Positions 1 through 5,229 of a stretch of 5,577 nucleotides of DNA are shown here, piece by piece. The stretch covers positions 1 to 5,577 of the forward strand of contig JAQYWA010000150.1 of assembly GCA_030145265.1 (NCBI GenBank). Direction: 5' to 3'. The notes beneath the pieces were generated by a model. The model was not told the origin of the DNA and did not search any database. It worked only from the letters and a program-made list of their open reading frames with translations. A program made the translations under genes and the position numbers. The stretch comes from Desulfuromonas sp. GTDB lineage: Bacteria; Desulfobacterota; Desulfuromonadia; Desulfuromonadales; Trichloromonadaceae. Numbering within the stretch: the stretch's first letter is position 1; each line of letters opens with the position of its first letter.

Positions 1-615
1 CTTACCGCCCTTATTGGTTTCGCTGACCTGCTCAAAGTGGGACACTCGCAGGGGATGGATGAGGATGCGCTGGAGATTCTGGCCGTGATCGAAAAGCAGG
101 GCCACAGGATGACGGCGATGATAGAGGATCTGCTGGCCCTGGCGATGGTTGGGACCTTGGAGCGGCCCGACAAACCTGTTGATGCCGACGAGGTGGTCAA
201 TGGGGTGCTCTTGGAATTGGGAGATCAGCTTGTCAGCTCCGGGGTGATGGTGCAGGTGGGTTTCCTGCCCGAACTCCGCGCGTCTGAAACGCTTCTTGCC
301 CAGATGTTTCAAAACCTGATCGTCAATGCCGTCCGTTATGCCGGGACAAACGGAAACCCCATTGAAGTGGGAGGCGAACAGGAGGGGACGAGGGTGCGCT
401 TCTACGTTCGCGATCACGGTCCCGGCATTCCGGCCGAGGAGCGCAGTCGTATCTTCGAAGCATTTTTTCGGGGAGCTACGGGGAAGAACATTGCGGGAAC
501 CGGGGTTGGGCTGGCCTCTGTGCAAAAAATTGCCCGATTTTATGGAGGAAAGGCCTGGGTTGAAGAAACCCCCGGCGGAGGCAGTACCTTCTGGGTGGAG
601 ATGGCTGAGGCATGA
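1..615 (+). CDS. Sensor histidine kinase, C-terminal part (5' end outside window)
   Basis: This is the C-terminal 204 residues of a two-component sensor kinase, which autophosphorylates on a histidine and passes the phosphate to a response regulator. The frame is open from base 1, and the GTG at 37 is an internal valine, so the true start and the sensor region lie to the left. The first residues (LTALIGFADLL) are the tail of the HisKA H-box helix, so the phospho-accepting His should be only a few codons outside the window. The HATPase_c domain is complete: N-box FQNLIVNAVRYAG (N105, N109), G1 box DHGPGIP (138-144), F-box region IFEAFFRG (151-158) and G2 box GTGVGL (166-171), ending in a GGGSTFWVEM strand. 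There is no receiver domain after it, so it is a classical rather than a hybrid kinase in the part seen. The input signal and partner cannot be told. TGA stop at 613-615, followed by a terminator. Confidence 0.93.
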   Translation, partial: LTALIGFADLLKVGHSQGMDEDALEILAVIEKQGHRMTAMIEDLLALAMVGTLERPDKPVDADEVVNGVLLELGDQLVSSGVMVQVGFLPELRASETLLAQMFQNLIVNAVRYAGTNGNPIEVGGEQEGTRVRFYVRDHGPGIPAEERSRIFEAFFRGATGKNIAGTGVGLASVQKIARFYGGKAWVEETPGGGSTFWVEMAEA

Positions 616-621
616 CCGCCC

Positions 622-641
622 GAAGTGCCCCGGGACACTTC
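622..641. repeat. Near-perfect palindrome just after the kinase stop codon
   Basis: GAAGTG at 622-627 and CACTTC at 636-641 are exact inverted copies around the core CCCCGGGA, which is itself nearly palindromic. Only one symmetric pair (628/635) fails to match. It begins 6 bases after the kinase stop and ends 8 bases before the terminator stem. It could be an mRNA 3'-end hairpin stacked on the terminator or a protein-binding dyad; the sequence does not decide. Confidence 0.45.
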
Positions 642-649
642 AGCAAAAG

Positions 650-691
650 AAAAGGGGCCCCTGCCAATCTGGCCGGGGCCCCTTTTTTTTT
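650..691. terminator. Strong bidirectional intrinsic terminator between histidine kinase and ihfA
   Basis: A 12-bp perfect stem (AAAAGGGGCCCC, 650-661, with its complement at 675-686) is extended inward by one mismatch and three further pairs around the loop AATCT. On the plus strand it is followed by an unbroken run of T (683-691, overlapping the stem base), ideal for ending the kinase transcript. On the minus strand the same stem is followed by TTTTCTTTT, so it also ends ihfA, which stops at 722 on the opposite strand. Confidence 0.93.
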
Positions 692-721
692 GTTGGGATG
701 GTTTGCCGAAGGAAGGCGGCC

Positions 722-1006
722 CTATTTTCCGTTCGCGTTAATAGCGCCCTTGAGGATTTGACTCGGCTTGAACGTCAGGATGTTCCTGGAAGATATTTCT
801 ATTGCTTCGCCGGTTTGCGGGTTGCGTCCGCGCCGCGTCGCTTTATTTTGGACGACAAAATTGCCGAACCCGGCGATTTTGATCATTTCCCCCTCTTCAA
901 GGGTCGACTTCATCAGATCGAATGCCGCTTCGACAATCTCGGCGGTGTCTTTTTTGGAAAATCCAGTCTTCAACCAAATGTTTTCTATCAGATCCGCCTT
1001 GGTCAT
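722..1006 (-). CDS. ihfA: Integration host factor alpha subunit (HU/IHF family)
   Basis: This encodes a 94-residue DNA-bending nucleoid protein of the HU/IHF family. IHF alpha pairs with IHF beta and bends DNA sharply at specific sites for recombination, replication and sigma-54 promoter activation. Family hallmarks seen: N-terminal MTKADLIENIW, GFSKKDTAEIVEAAFDLMK helix, GFGNF (46-50), the minor-groove arm motif GRNPQTGE (60-67) with the intercalating proline P63, and the C-terminal LTFKPSQILK. The ISSRNILTFKPSQ stretch is closer to alpha subunits than to beta subunits or HU, which makes alpha the best call, though paralogues are hard to separate by eye. Start chosen at 1006 (ATG) because a purine-rich GGGGGGGAGA ribosome site lies 3 bases upstream and the family N-terminus begins here; the in-frame extension to 1090 has no family similarity. 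It has its own promoter and terminator, unlike the common pheT-ihfA operon layout in proteobacteria. Confidence 0.93.
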   Translation of the reverse strand: MTKADLIENIWLKTGFSKKDTAEIVEAAFDLMKSTLEEGEMIKIAGFGNFVVQNKATRRGRNPQTGEAIEISSRNILTFKPSQILKGAINANGK

Positions 1007-1055
1007 CGTCTCTCCCCCCCCTCTGGTGTTCTGCATGTAACCGAATTTACGTAGA

Positions 1056-1084
1056 TTTATATCACGGGATACCGGGCGAAGCAA
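1056..1084 (-). promoter_or_regulatory. Sigma-70-type promoter for ihfA
   Basis: On the minus strand a -35 box TTGCTT (1084-1079) and a -10 box TATAAA (1061-1056) are separated by exactly 17 bases. Transcription would start near 1049, giving a leader of about 43 bases that contains the ihfA ribosome site. Both boxes match the consensus well, and the spacing is optimal. Confidence 0.72.
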
Positions 1085-1102
1085 CCTCATTCATTGATCC
1101 CT

Positions 1103-1145
1103 GCCGCCACGCAGCAAATAGGCGACAAATCATGGCTGTGGCGGC
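1103..1145. repeat. Inverted repeat between the nuclease gene and ihfA promoter
   Basis: GCCGCCAC (1103-1110) and GTGGCGGC (1138-1145) are perfect 8-base inverted copies, and the pairing can continue over three more pairs past a two-base bulge. The spacer is 27 bases. A perfect 8-base palindrome GGCTAGCC (1143-1150) overlaps the right arm. There is no T-run on either side, so it is not a convincing intrinsic terminator. It lies downstream of the nuclease stop and just upstream of the ihfA -35 box, and could be a weak 3' structure or an operator. Confidence 0.35.
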
Positions 1146-1214
1146 TAGCCAAATCCTGGGATGCTGACGCCTGGATGGCGGGAAAAACTCGGTTTCGGCC
1201 GGACCTGGCTTGAT

Positions 1215-2657
1215 TTAACACAGCCGCAGCTGACCGTCATCATCGGCCTCGAATTCTGAATCCTCCCTGACCGGAACCGGTGCCTGGTTGGCAGGTGCAG
1301 CAGGCACAGGGATGATCAGCTCTTTTTTTTCAATCTCTGCGGGCTGATTTGCCGCTGCGGCTGCCCGTATCCCGTCATCGACTGCCCGCTTTGCCAGCTT
1401 GTCGCAGCGCTCATTGAAGGGATGCCCGGCATGGCCGCGCACCCATTTCCAGCTGACCTCATGTTTGCGGGACAGGGACGCAAGCTGCTTCCAGAGATCC
1501 TGGTTGGCGAGAGCGTCCGGGGTATTCAGTCGATCGTTGCGGAGCCAGCCATGAATCCACTCGCTCATCCCCCGCACCAGGTACTGTGAGTCGCTGAATA
1601 CGCGCACCGAGCTCGGGTTATTGAGGGCTTCCAGCCCCCTGATCGCCGCGATAAGTTCCATCCGCTGGGAGGTGGCCTCGGGCTCGAAACCTTTCAACTC
1701 CTTTTCGTGCTCCCCGTAGCGCAGGACCACGCCATATCCCCCGGGCCCCGAAGCGGTTCCCGAGCCGTCGCTGTAGAGCTCGACCATGCCCGGTGCCGGC
1801 GGGGTGAAGGCGATCTCCAGAGCTTCAAACTCCAGCTCACGCAACAGGGGCATCAAGTCCGAGAGGTTCGGAGTCTGTTTCTGCAGATCGGCAAGGGGAA
1901 CCTCCAGGGCCACATCATAGCGGACGGTTGCCAGTCTTTTCGAGAGCCGGGCCTGGTCTTCGTAAGTCTGCAGGTTTTCCTTACGCTTCTTCCCGCTGAC
2001 CAGGCTTTTCCACTCGAGGACGCTTTCGAGGGAGCCGAATCGCTGCACCAGCTCGGATGCGGTTTTCTCTCCGATCCCGGGAACTCCCGGAATGTTGTCC
2101 GAGGTGTCGCCGGCCAGCCCGAGAACATCCGGCACCAGCTCCGGAGGGACACCGAAGCGGTCGAGCACCTCTTGTGGTCCCGACCGCTGATCTTTCATGG
2201 TGTCGAGCAGACCGATCCTGTCGCCGACAATCTGCATCAGATCCTTGTCGCCGGTGACGACCGTGACCTCGATGCCTTCAGCGGCATAGCGGCGGGCCAG
2301 GGTGGCAATCACATCGTCGGCCTCAAACCCGGGAGCTTCGAGGGCCGGGATATTGAGGGCAGCTACGACCTGCTTGATGTACGGAAGCTGGGGCACCAGC
2401 TCCTCGGGCATGGCATCCCGGTTCGCCTTGTATTCGGGATAGATTTTCCTGCGGAAGGTTTCTTCCCTTGGGCGATCGAATACGACGGCCAGATAATCGG
2501 GACTGTTCTCCCGAAGCAGGTCCAGCAGCATCCTGGTGAAACCGAATACGGCATTGGTCGGCATGCCGCCAGAGGTGGCAAGGTCCCGGATACCATAATA
2601 GGCGCGGTAGATGTAACTGGACCCGTCCAGTAAATAGAGCTGCGGCGATAATTTCAC
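1215..2657 (-). CDS. Fusion of 5'-3' exonuclease (FEN, Pol I type) and ribonuclease HI
   Basis: A 480-residue protein with two nuclease domains. Residues 5-285 are the complete FEN domain normally found at the N-terminus of DNA polymerase I: YLLDGSSYIYRAYY with D11, VFDRP (D61), YKANR (76-80), EADD (E112, D114, D115), GDKDLMQ (D137, D139), GDTSDNIPGV (D184, D187), and the helix-3-turn-helix PGIGEKTA. The polymerase part is absent. After a short linker TPPAPGM, residues 292-430 are a complete RNase HI with all catalytic residues: D297 (YSDGSG), E334 (QRMEL), D356 (FSDSQ), H409 (GHAGH), D419 (ERCDKLAK). The tail 431-480 is Ala/Pro-rich then acidic and ends QLRLC. Expected role is removal of RNA primers and flaps from Okazaki fragments and of RNA in RNA-DNA hybrids. 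Start: GTG at 2657 has GGGAG five bases upstream, whereas the GTG at 2663 overlaps that site. Domain calls are certain; the combined function is inferred. Confidence 0.93.
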   Translation of the reverse strand: MKLSPQLYLLDGSSYIYRAYYGIRDLATSGGMPTNAVFGFTRMLLDLLRENSPDYLAVVFDRPREETFRRKIYPEYKANRDAMPEELVPQLPYIKQVVAALNIPALEAPGFEADDVIATLARRYAAEGIEVTVVTGDKDLMQIVGDRIGLLDTMKDQRSGPQEVLDRFGVPPELVPDVLGLAGDTSDNIPGVPGIGEKTASELVQRFGSLESVLEWKSLVSGKKRKENLQTYEDQARLSKRLATVRYDVALEVPLADLQKQTPNLSDLMPLLRELEFEALEIAFTPPAPGMVELYSDGSGTASGPGGYGVVLRYGEHEKELKGFEPEATSQRMELIAAIRGLEALNNPSSVRVFSDSQYLVRGMSEWIHGWLRNDRLNTPDALANQDLWKQLASLSRKHEVSWKWVRGHAGHPFNERCDKLAKRAVDDGIRAAAAANQPAEIEKKELIIPVPAAPANQAPVPVREDSEFEADDDGQLRLC

Positions 2658-2662
2658 ATGCA

Positions 2663-2667
2663 CTCCC
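2663..2667 (-). promoter_or_regulatory. Ribosome binding site that decides the start of the nuclease fusion
   Basis: GGGAG on the minus strand (2667-2663) lies five bases before the GTG at 2657-2655. The alternative in-frame GTG two codons upstream (2663-2661) shares its first G with this site and could not be initiated from it, so the downstream GTG is preferred. Confidence 0.55.
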
Positions 2668-2728
2668 GACGTATGTATTTCGGCTGTTTTAAGATCGAGG
2701 TTAGAATCGCATATCCTGAAAATTCAGC

Positions 2729-2757
2729 AATATTTTTTTACCAGGAGGCTGTCGCAA
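2729..2757 (-). promoter_or_regulatory. Candidate promoter for the nuclease fusion gene
   Basis: Minus-strand TTGCGA (2757-2752) and AATATT (2734-2729) are 17 bases apart; each matches four of six consensus positions. Transcription would start near 2722, within the dyad CTGAA-AA-TTCAG (2716-2727), leaving a leader of about 65 bases. In AT-rich DNA such matches arise easily. Confidence 0.35.
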
Positions 2758-2981
2758 TTTGGGATTTGAATAGTTAACCCTGAAAGATATTCCCTGAGTC
2801 AGGCGCAATTTGCAGGGGCTGGGGGATCCTGAACACTTTTCGAGGCTTAACAGGAATCCTTTGGCTGGAGCCATAATTTTACCCGGCTGTTTTTCTCCGC
2901 AAGAGAGCTATCGAGATCTTGCTGAAAACTTGAGATCACCCCGATTTGGAAAAAAGCTAATATTTTTTTCTGCCGCTGGAT

Positions 2982-3009
2982 TTGACGTCCCCCTTTTTTT
3001 TGTTAGGGT
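2982..3009 (+). promoter_or_regulatory. Candidate promoter for the small 86-residue gene
   Basis: TTGACG (2982-2987) is a five-of-six -35 match, followed after 16 bases (mostly C and T runs) by TAGGGT (3004-3009), a modest -10. Predicted start is near 3016, some 40 bases before the ATG at 3056. The position fits, but the -10 is weak. Confidence 0.45.
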
Positions 3010-3011
3010 TT

Positions 3012-3032
3012 GTTCTCATTCATGTTCACATT
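3012..3032 (+). repeat. Tandem 9-base repeat at the predicted transcription start
   Basis: GTTCTCATT (3012-3020) and GTTCACATT (3024-3032) match at eight of nine positions with a 12-base period. They lie directly over the predicted transcription start of the small gene, the position expected of a repressor site. No known regulator is assigned. Confidence 0.4.
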
Positions 3033-3055
3033 TTCGCCAGAAAGGGGCCCGAGGA

Positions 3056-3316
3056 ATGATTTATCGCTACAATTCTCCAGTTGGATCTTTCACACTCCGC
3101 CCTGATGGGAGTGGGCAATTCGAGTTGCACATAAATGTAACATTTCTAGCCTCTTATCGAACACCAGAGGCGGCCGCCCTTGATGTCTCCTTGCATGCTA
3201 CGGGCTGGAAAGAATGGGATCTTTTTCCCGGCCATGAAGGACCACAGAACTTATTCGAATGGGAACGGTGGCGAATTCGCAGGTCTTCGCCTCTGGGGAA
3301 GATGGCTGTTGCCTGA
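3056..3316 (+). CDS. Small conserved-looking hypothetical protein (86 aa)
   Basis: An 86-residue soluble protein of unknown function, with no signal peptide or membrane segment. Visible pattern: MIYRYNSPVGSFTLRP (aromatic, beta-like), a Gly-linked second strand pair FELHINVTFLASYRTPEAA, a helix-like AALDVSLHATGWKEWD, and an acidic/aromatic end NLFEWERW. The pattern resembles my memory of small uncharacterised proteins of Desulfuromonadales with a YRYxTPVG start and a WxxWD centre; this is recollection, not a search. The last 14 residues (RIRRSSPLGKMAVA) look unlike the rest and may be a lineage-specific tail. ATG at 3056 is chosen because AAGGGG sits 8 bases upstream, GAGGA directly precedes it, and the pattern begins there. 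It stands alone between its own candidate promoter and terminator. Confidence 0.68.
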   Translation: MIYRYNSPVGSFTLRPDGSGQFELHINVTFLASYRTPEAAALDVSLHATGWKEWDLFPGHEGPQNLFEWERWRIRRSSPLGKMAVA

Positions 3317-3449
3317 CTTATACGCAGGTGTTGAAACCCTTCAGGTTCGCACAGCATCTAATACGCATGACAAGATCCGAACGGGCGGCCTGAAGTCTCG
3401 GCCAAAATCGTCCTCAACCCATCATTCAAAAACGATACACACAAAACAA
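3317..3449. other. Non-coding 3' stretch between convergent genes
   Basis: The stretch between the small gene's stop and the terminator hairpin shows no gene with a ribosome site or recognisable product. It may simply be the 3' untranslated region of the small gene's transcript. Confidence 0.5.
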
Positions 3450-3484
3450 GAGTCCTCAGGTCTTATCGACTTGGGGGCTCTTTC
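3450..3484. terminator. Terminator hairpin between the small gene and the channel gene
   Basis: On the plus strand, 3450-3462 (GAGTCCTCAGGTC) pairs with 3468-3480 (GACTTGGGGGCTC) around the loop TTATC. All 13 positions pair as RNA if three G-U wobbles are allowed, and TTTCTC follows. On the minus strand the wobbles become A-C mismatches, leaving 10 of 13 pairs, but the hairpin is then followed by TTGTTTTG. It therefore probably ends the small gene's transcript and, less tightly, the convergent channel transcript that stops at 3532. Confidence 0.68.
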
Positions 3485-3531
3485 TCATTCCCTTCACAAA
3501 CCCCTCTTCAATTCAGTGCGTCTGGCTCAAG

Positions 3532-5229
3532 TCAGCGGCCGGGGCTGAAAAGCCGGTCGAAGGTCTGTTCCTGTTCGGGGGTGCCGATGAGGATCAGGCC
3601 GCTCTCCGCTTCGAGGCGGGTGTCCGGCGCGGGGGAGACCAGTGTTTCGGCGCCTTCCGGCGGTTCGATGGCGACAATGGAGCAGCCGGTCTGTGGGCGC
3701 AGGCGCGAGTCGGCGATGGTCTTGCCGGCCAGGGCAGCGGGCAGCGGGCGGCGGAACACGGCGATCCCCTCGGTGAGAAAGGCCGATTCCTTGTGCTCGA
3801 GCAGGTTCATCAGGATGCTGGCCCCGACCGAGGCGTTGGAGACCACGAAGTCGGCGCCGGCGGCATAGAGCTGGTCGACGTTTTCATCGCAGTTGGCCCG
3901 GGCGACAATGCGGATGTGGGGGTGCAGGTGGCGGCTGGTCAGGGTGAGAAAGATGTTGGTGCTGTCGTCGTTGGTGGTGACGATCACTCCGCTGGCCCGC
4001 TCGATGCCGGCCTGATTGAGGGTACGGCGGCCGGTGGCGTCGCCGTAGACCGCGACATGTTGGTCGCAGCTCGGATTTTCTTCGCGGTCGACCAGAATGA
4101 AAGGGATCGGCTTACGGTCGAGAAAGCTGGCGGCGGCGCAGCCGATGCGGCCGTGGCCGAGAATGAAGATCAGCTCGTCTTCGGTGACCTCGCCGGTCAA
4201 CTGTTCGAGCGTGGCCAGCTGGTCGCGGGTGCCGGCTAGCACCAGCAGGGTGCGTTCACCGAGGATTGAATCGCGGTTGGGCGTGGTGAACTCGCCCCGC
4301 TCCCACAGGCCGATGACCGCCAACCCGGTCTGCTGGCGGATCTGGGCTTCTACCAGGGTCTTGCCGGCAAAGGGGGTACCGTAGACGGGGATTTCAGCGA
4401 TCTGCAGGCTGCCGAAGGAGTCGAGCACATGGGCCAGGGCCCCGCGGGTGGTGGCCCGGGTGCCGAGGTAGCGGCCAAGGATCTTCTTCAGCGGGATGAC
4501 CTGGGTGGCCCCGGCCAGGCGCAGCAGTTTGACGTGTTCCGGTTCGTTGACCATGGCCGCAATGGGGGTTTCGCAGAGGGAGCGGATGGTCAGGCAGAGG
4601 TTGGTGTTGTCCGGGTCGCTCAGGTTGGCAATGACGTAGCGGGCCGCTTCAACCCGCAGGCCGGTCAGCACCTGGGCATCCGATGATGAGCCGTAGACCA
4701 CTTTGAAGCCTTCCTGTTCTTCGAGGTGCAGGGCCTGCTCGTAGTCGGCGGACACCACCACAAAGAGCAGCTTGCGCGACTGCAGCTTGCGGATCAGGGC
4801 CTGGGTGACCGGATCGACGCCGAAGATCAGGATGTGGCCGCTGGTCTGCGGCGGCAGTTCGAAGGTCGGTCGATAGCGCAGGCGCTGCTCGATCCAGGGG
4901 GCGAGAAAGAGGCTGATCAGGCCGAAGGGCAGGATGATCAGCAGAAACACCACTCCCGAGATGGTCACTATCGCGGCGAAGATGTAGCCGGGGTCGGAGT
5001 GGAAGGTGATGTCGCCGAAGCCGAGGGTGGTCATGACCGTGATGGTCCAGTAGGCCCCGGCGATGAAGGAGAACTCACGGCCTTCGAGATGCCACATGAG
5101 GTAGCGGAACATGAGGGCGTAGACCAGGATCATCACCAGCAGAAAACCGCAGTAGAGCAGCAGCACCTTGAGGTTTTTGCGGGCCCGCCCGCGCAGAAAA
5201 TAGGCGAGTTCGGAGGCGATCGATTTCAT
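3532..5229 (-). CDS. GsuK-like K+ channel with two RCK (TrkA-N/TrkA-C) units
   Basis: A 565-residue ligand-gated potassium channel subunit of the inner membrane. A basic N-terminus leads to TM1 (about 21-42), a pore helix and selectivity filter TTLGFGD (67-73, variant of TVGYGD), and TM2 (about 83-109) with a possible glycine hinge G92. The cytoplasmic part has RCK1 TrkA-N (131-250), TrkA-C (275-345), RCK2 TrkA-N (352-475) and a second TrkA-C (488-556). RCK2 has an intact nucleotide loop GHGRIG (358-363) and D381 at the end of the next strand. RCK1 has only GVDPVT in that place and is degenerate. Two RCK units in one subunit form the gating ring of a tetramer. GsuK of Geobacter sulfurreducens, a multi-ligand-gated channel, has this architecture; the ligand here is not shown by sequence. 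ATG at 5229 overlaps the upstream stop as ATGA, with GAGGA six bases before it, indicating translational coupling to the molybdoenzyme gene. Confidence 0.93.
   Translation of the reverse strand: MKSIASELAYFLRGRARKNLKVLLLYCGFLLVMILVYALMFRYLMWHLEGREFSFIAGAYWTITVMTTLGFGDITFHSDPGYIFAAIVTISGVVFLLIILPFGLISLFLAPWIEQRLRYRPTFELPPQTSGHILIFGVDPVTQALIRKLQSRKLLFVVVSADYEQALHLEEQEGFKVVYGSSSDAQVLTGLRVEAARYVIANLSDPDNTNLCLTIRSLCETPIAAMVNEPEHVKLLRLAGATQVIPLKKILGRYLGTRATTRGALAHVLDSFGSLQIAEIPVYGTPFAGKTLVEAQIRQQTGLAVIGLWERGEFTTPNRDSILGERTLLVLAGTRDQLATLEQLTGEVTEDELIFILGHGRIGCAAASFLDRKPIPFILVDREENPSCDQHVAVYGDATGRRTLNQAGIERASGVIVTTNDDSTNIFLTLTSRHLHPHIRIVARANCDENVDQLYAAGADFVVSNASVGASILMNLLEHKESAFLTEGIAVFRRPLPAALAGKTIADSRLRPQTGCSIVAIEPPEGAETLVSPAPDTRLEAESGLILIGTPEQEQTFDRLFSPGR

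Larger units (their letters stand above)
2658..3055. other. AT-rich divergent intergenic region, no gene seen
   Basis: About 400 bases separate the divergent nuclease fusion (-) and small gene (+). The DNA is clearly richer in A and T runs than the flanking genes. The open frame upstream of the small gene start (from 2810) has no ribosome site and no recognisable protein character, so I do not call it. The region holds a candidate minus promoter (2729-2757), two small dyads (2716-2727 and 2793-2803), and a candidate plus promoter (2982-3009) with a tandem repeat over its start point (3012-3032). Confidence 0.6.

Noticed and set aside
326..1054. 242-codon plus-strand open frame across the kinase end and ihfA
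   Set aside because: It overlaps two well-supported genes and reads through the strong terminator at 650-691; the product has no domain character.
1007..1090. In-frame extension of IHF alpha to 1090
   Set aside because: The extra 28 residues have no family similarity, contain the promoter -10/-35 region, and the strong ribosome site sits directly before the ATG at 1006.
1707..2633. 308-codon open frame on the plus strand
   Set aside because: It lies wholly antisense to the nuclease fusion, whose domains and catalytic residues are unmistakable; its product has no recognisable motif.
2810..3055. In-frame N-terminal extension of the small protein to 2810
   Set aside because: No ribosome site at 2810, the extension crosses the candidate promoter, and the protein-like pattern begins only at the ATG at 3056.
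3180..3548. 122-codon plus-strand open frame over the end of the small gene and the spacer
   Set aside because: It overlaps the small gene in another frame, runs through the terminator hairpin, and its composition is not protein-like.
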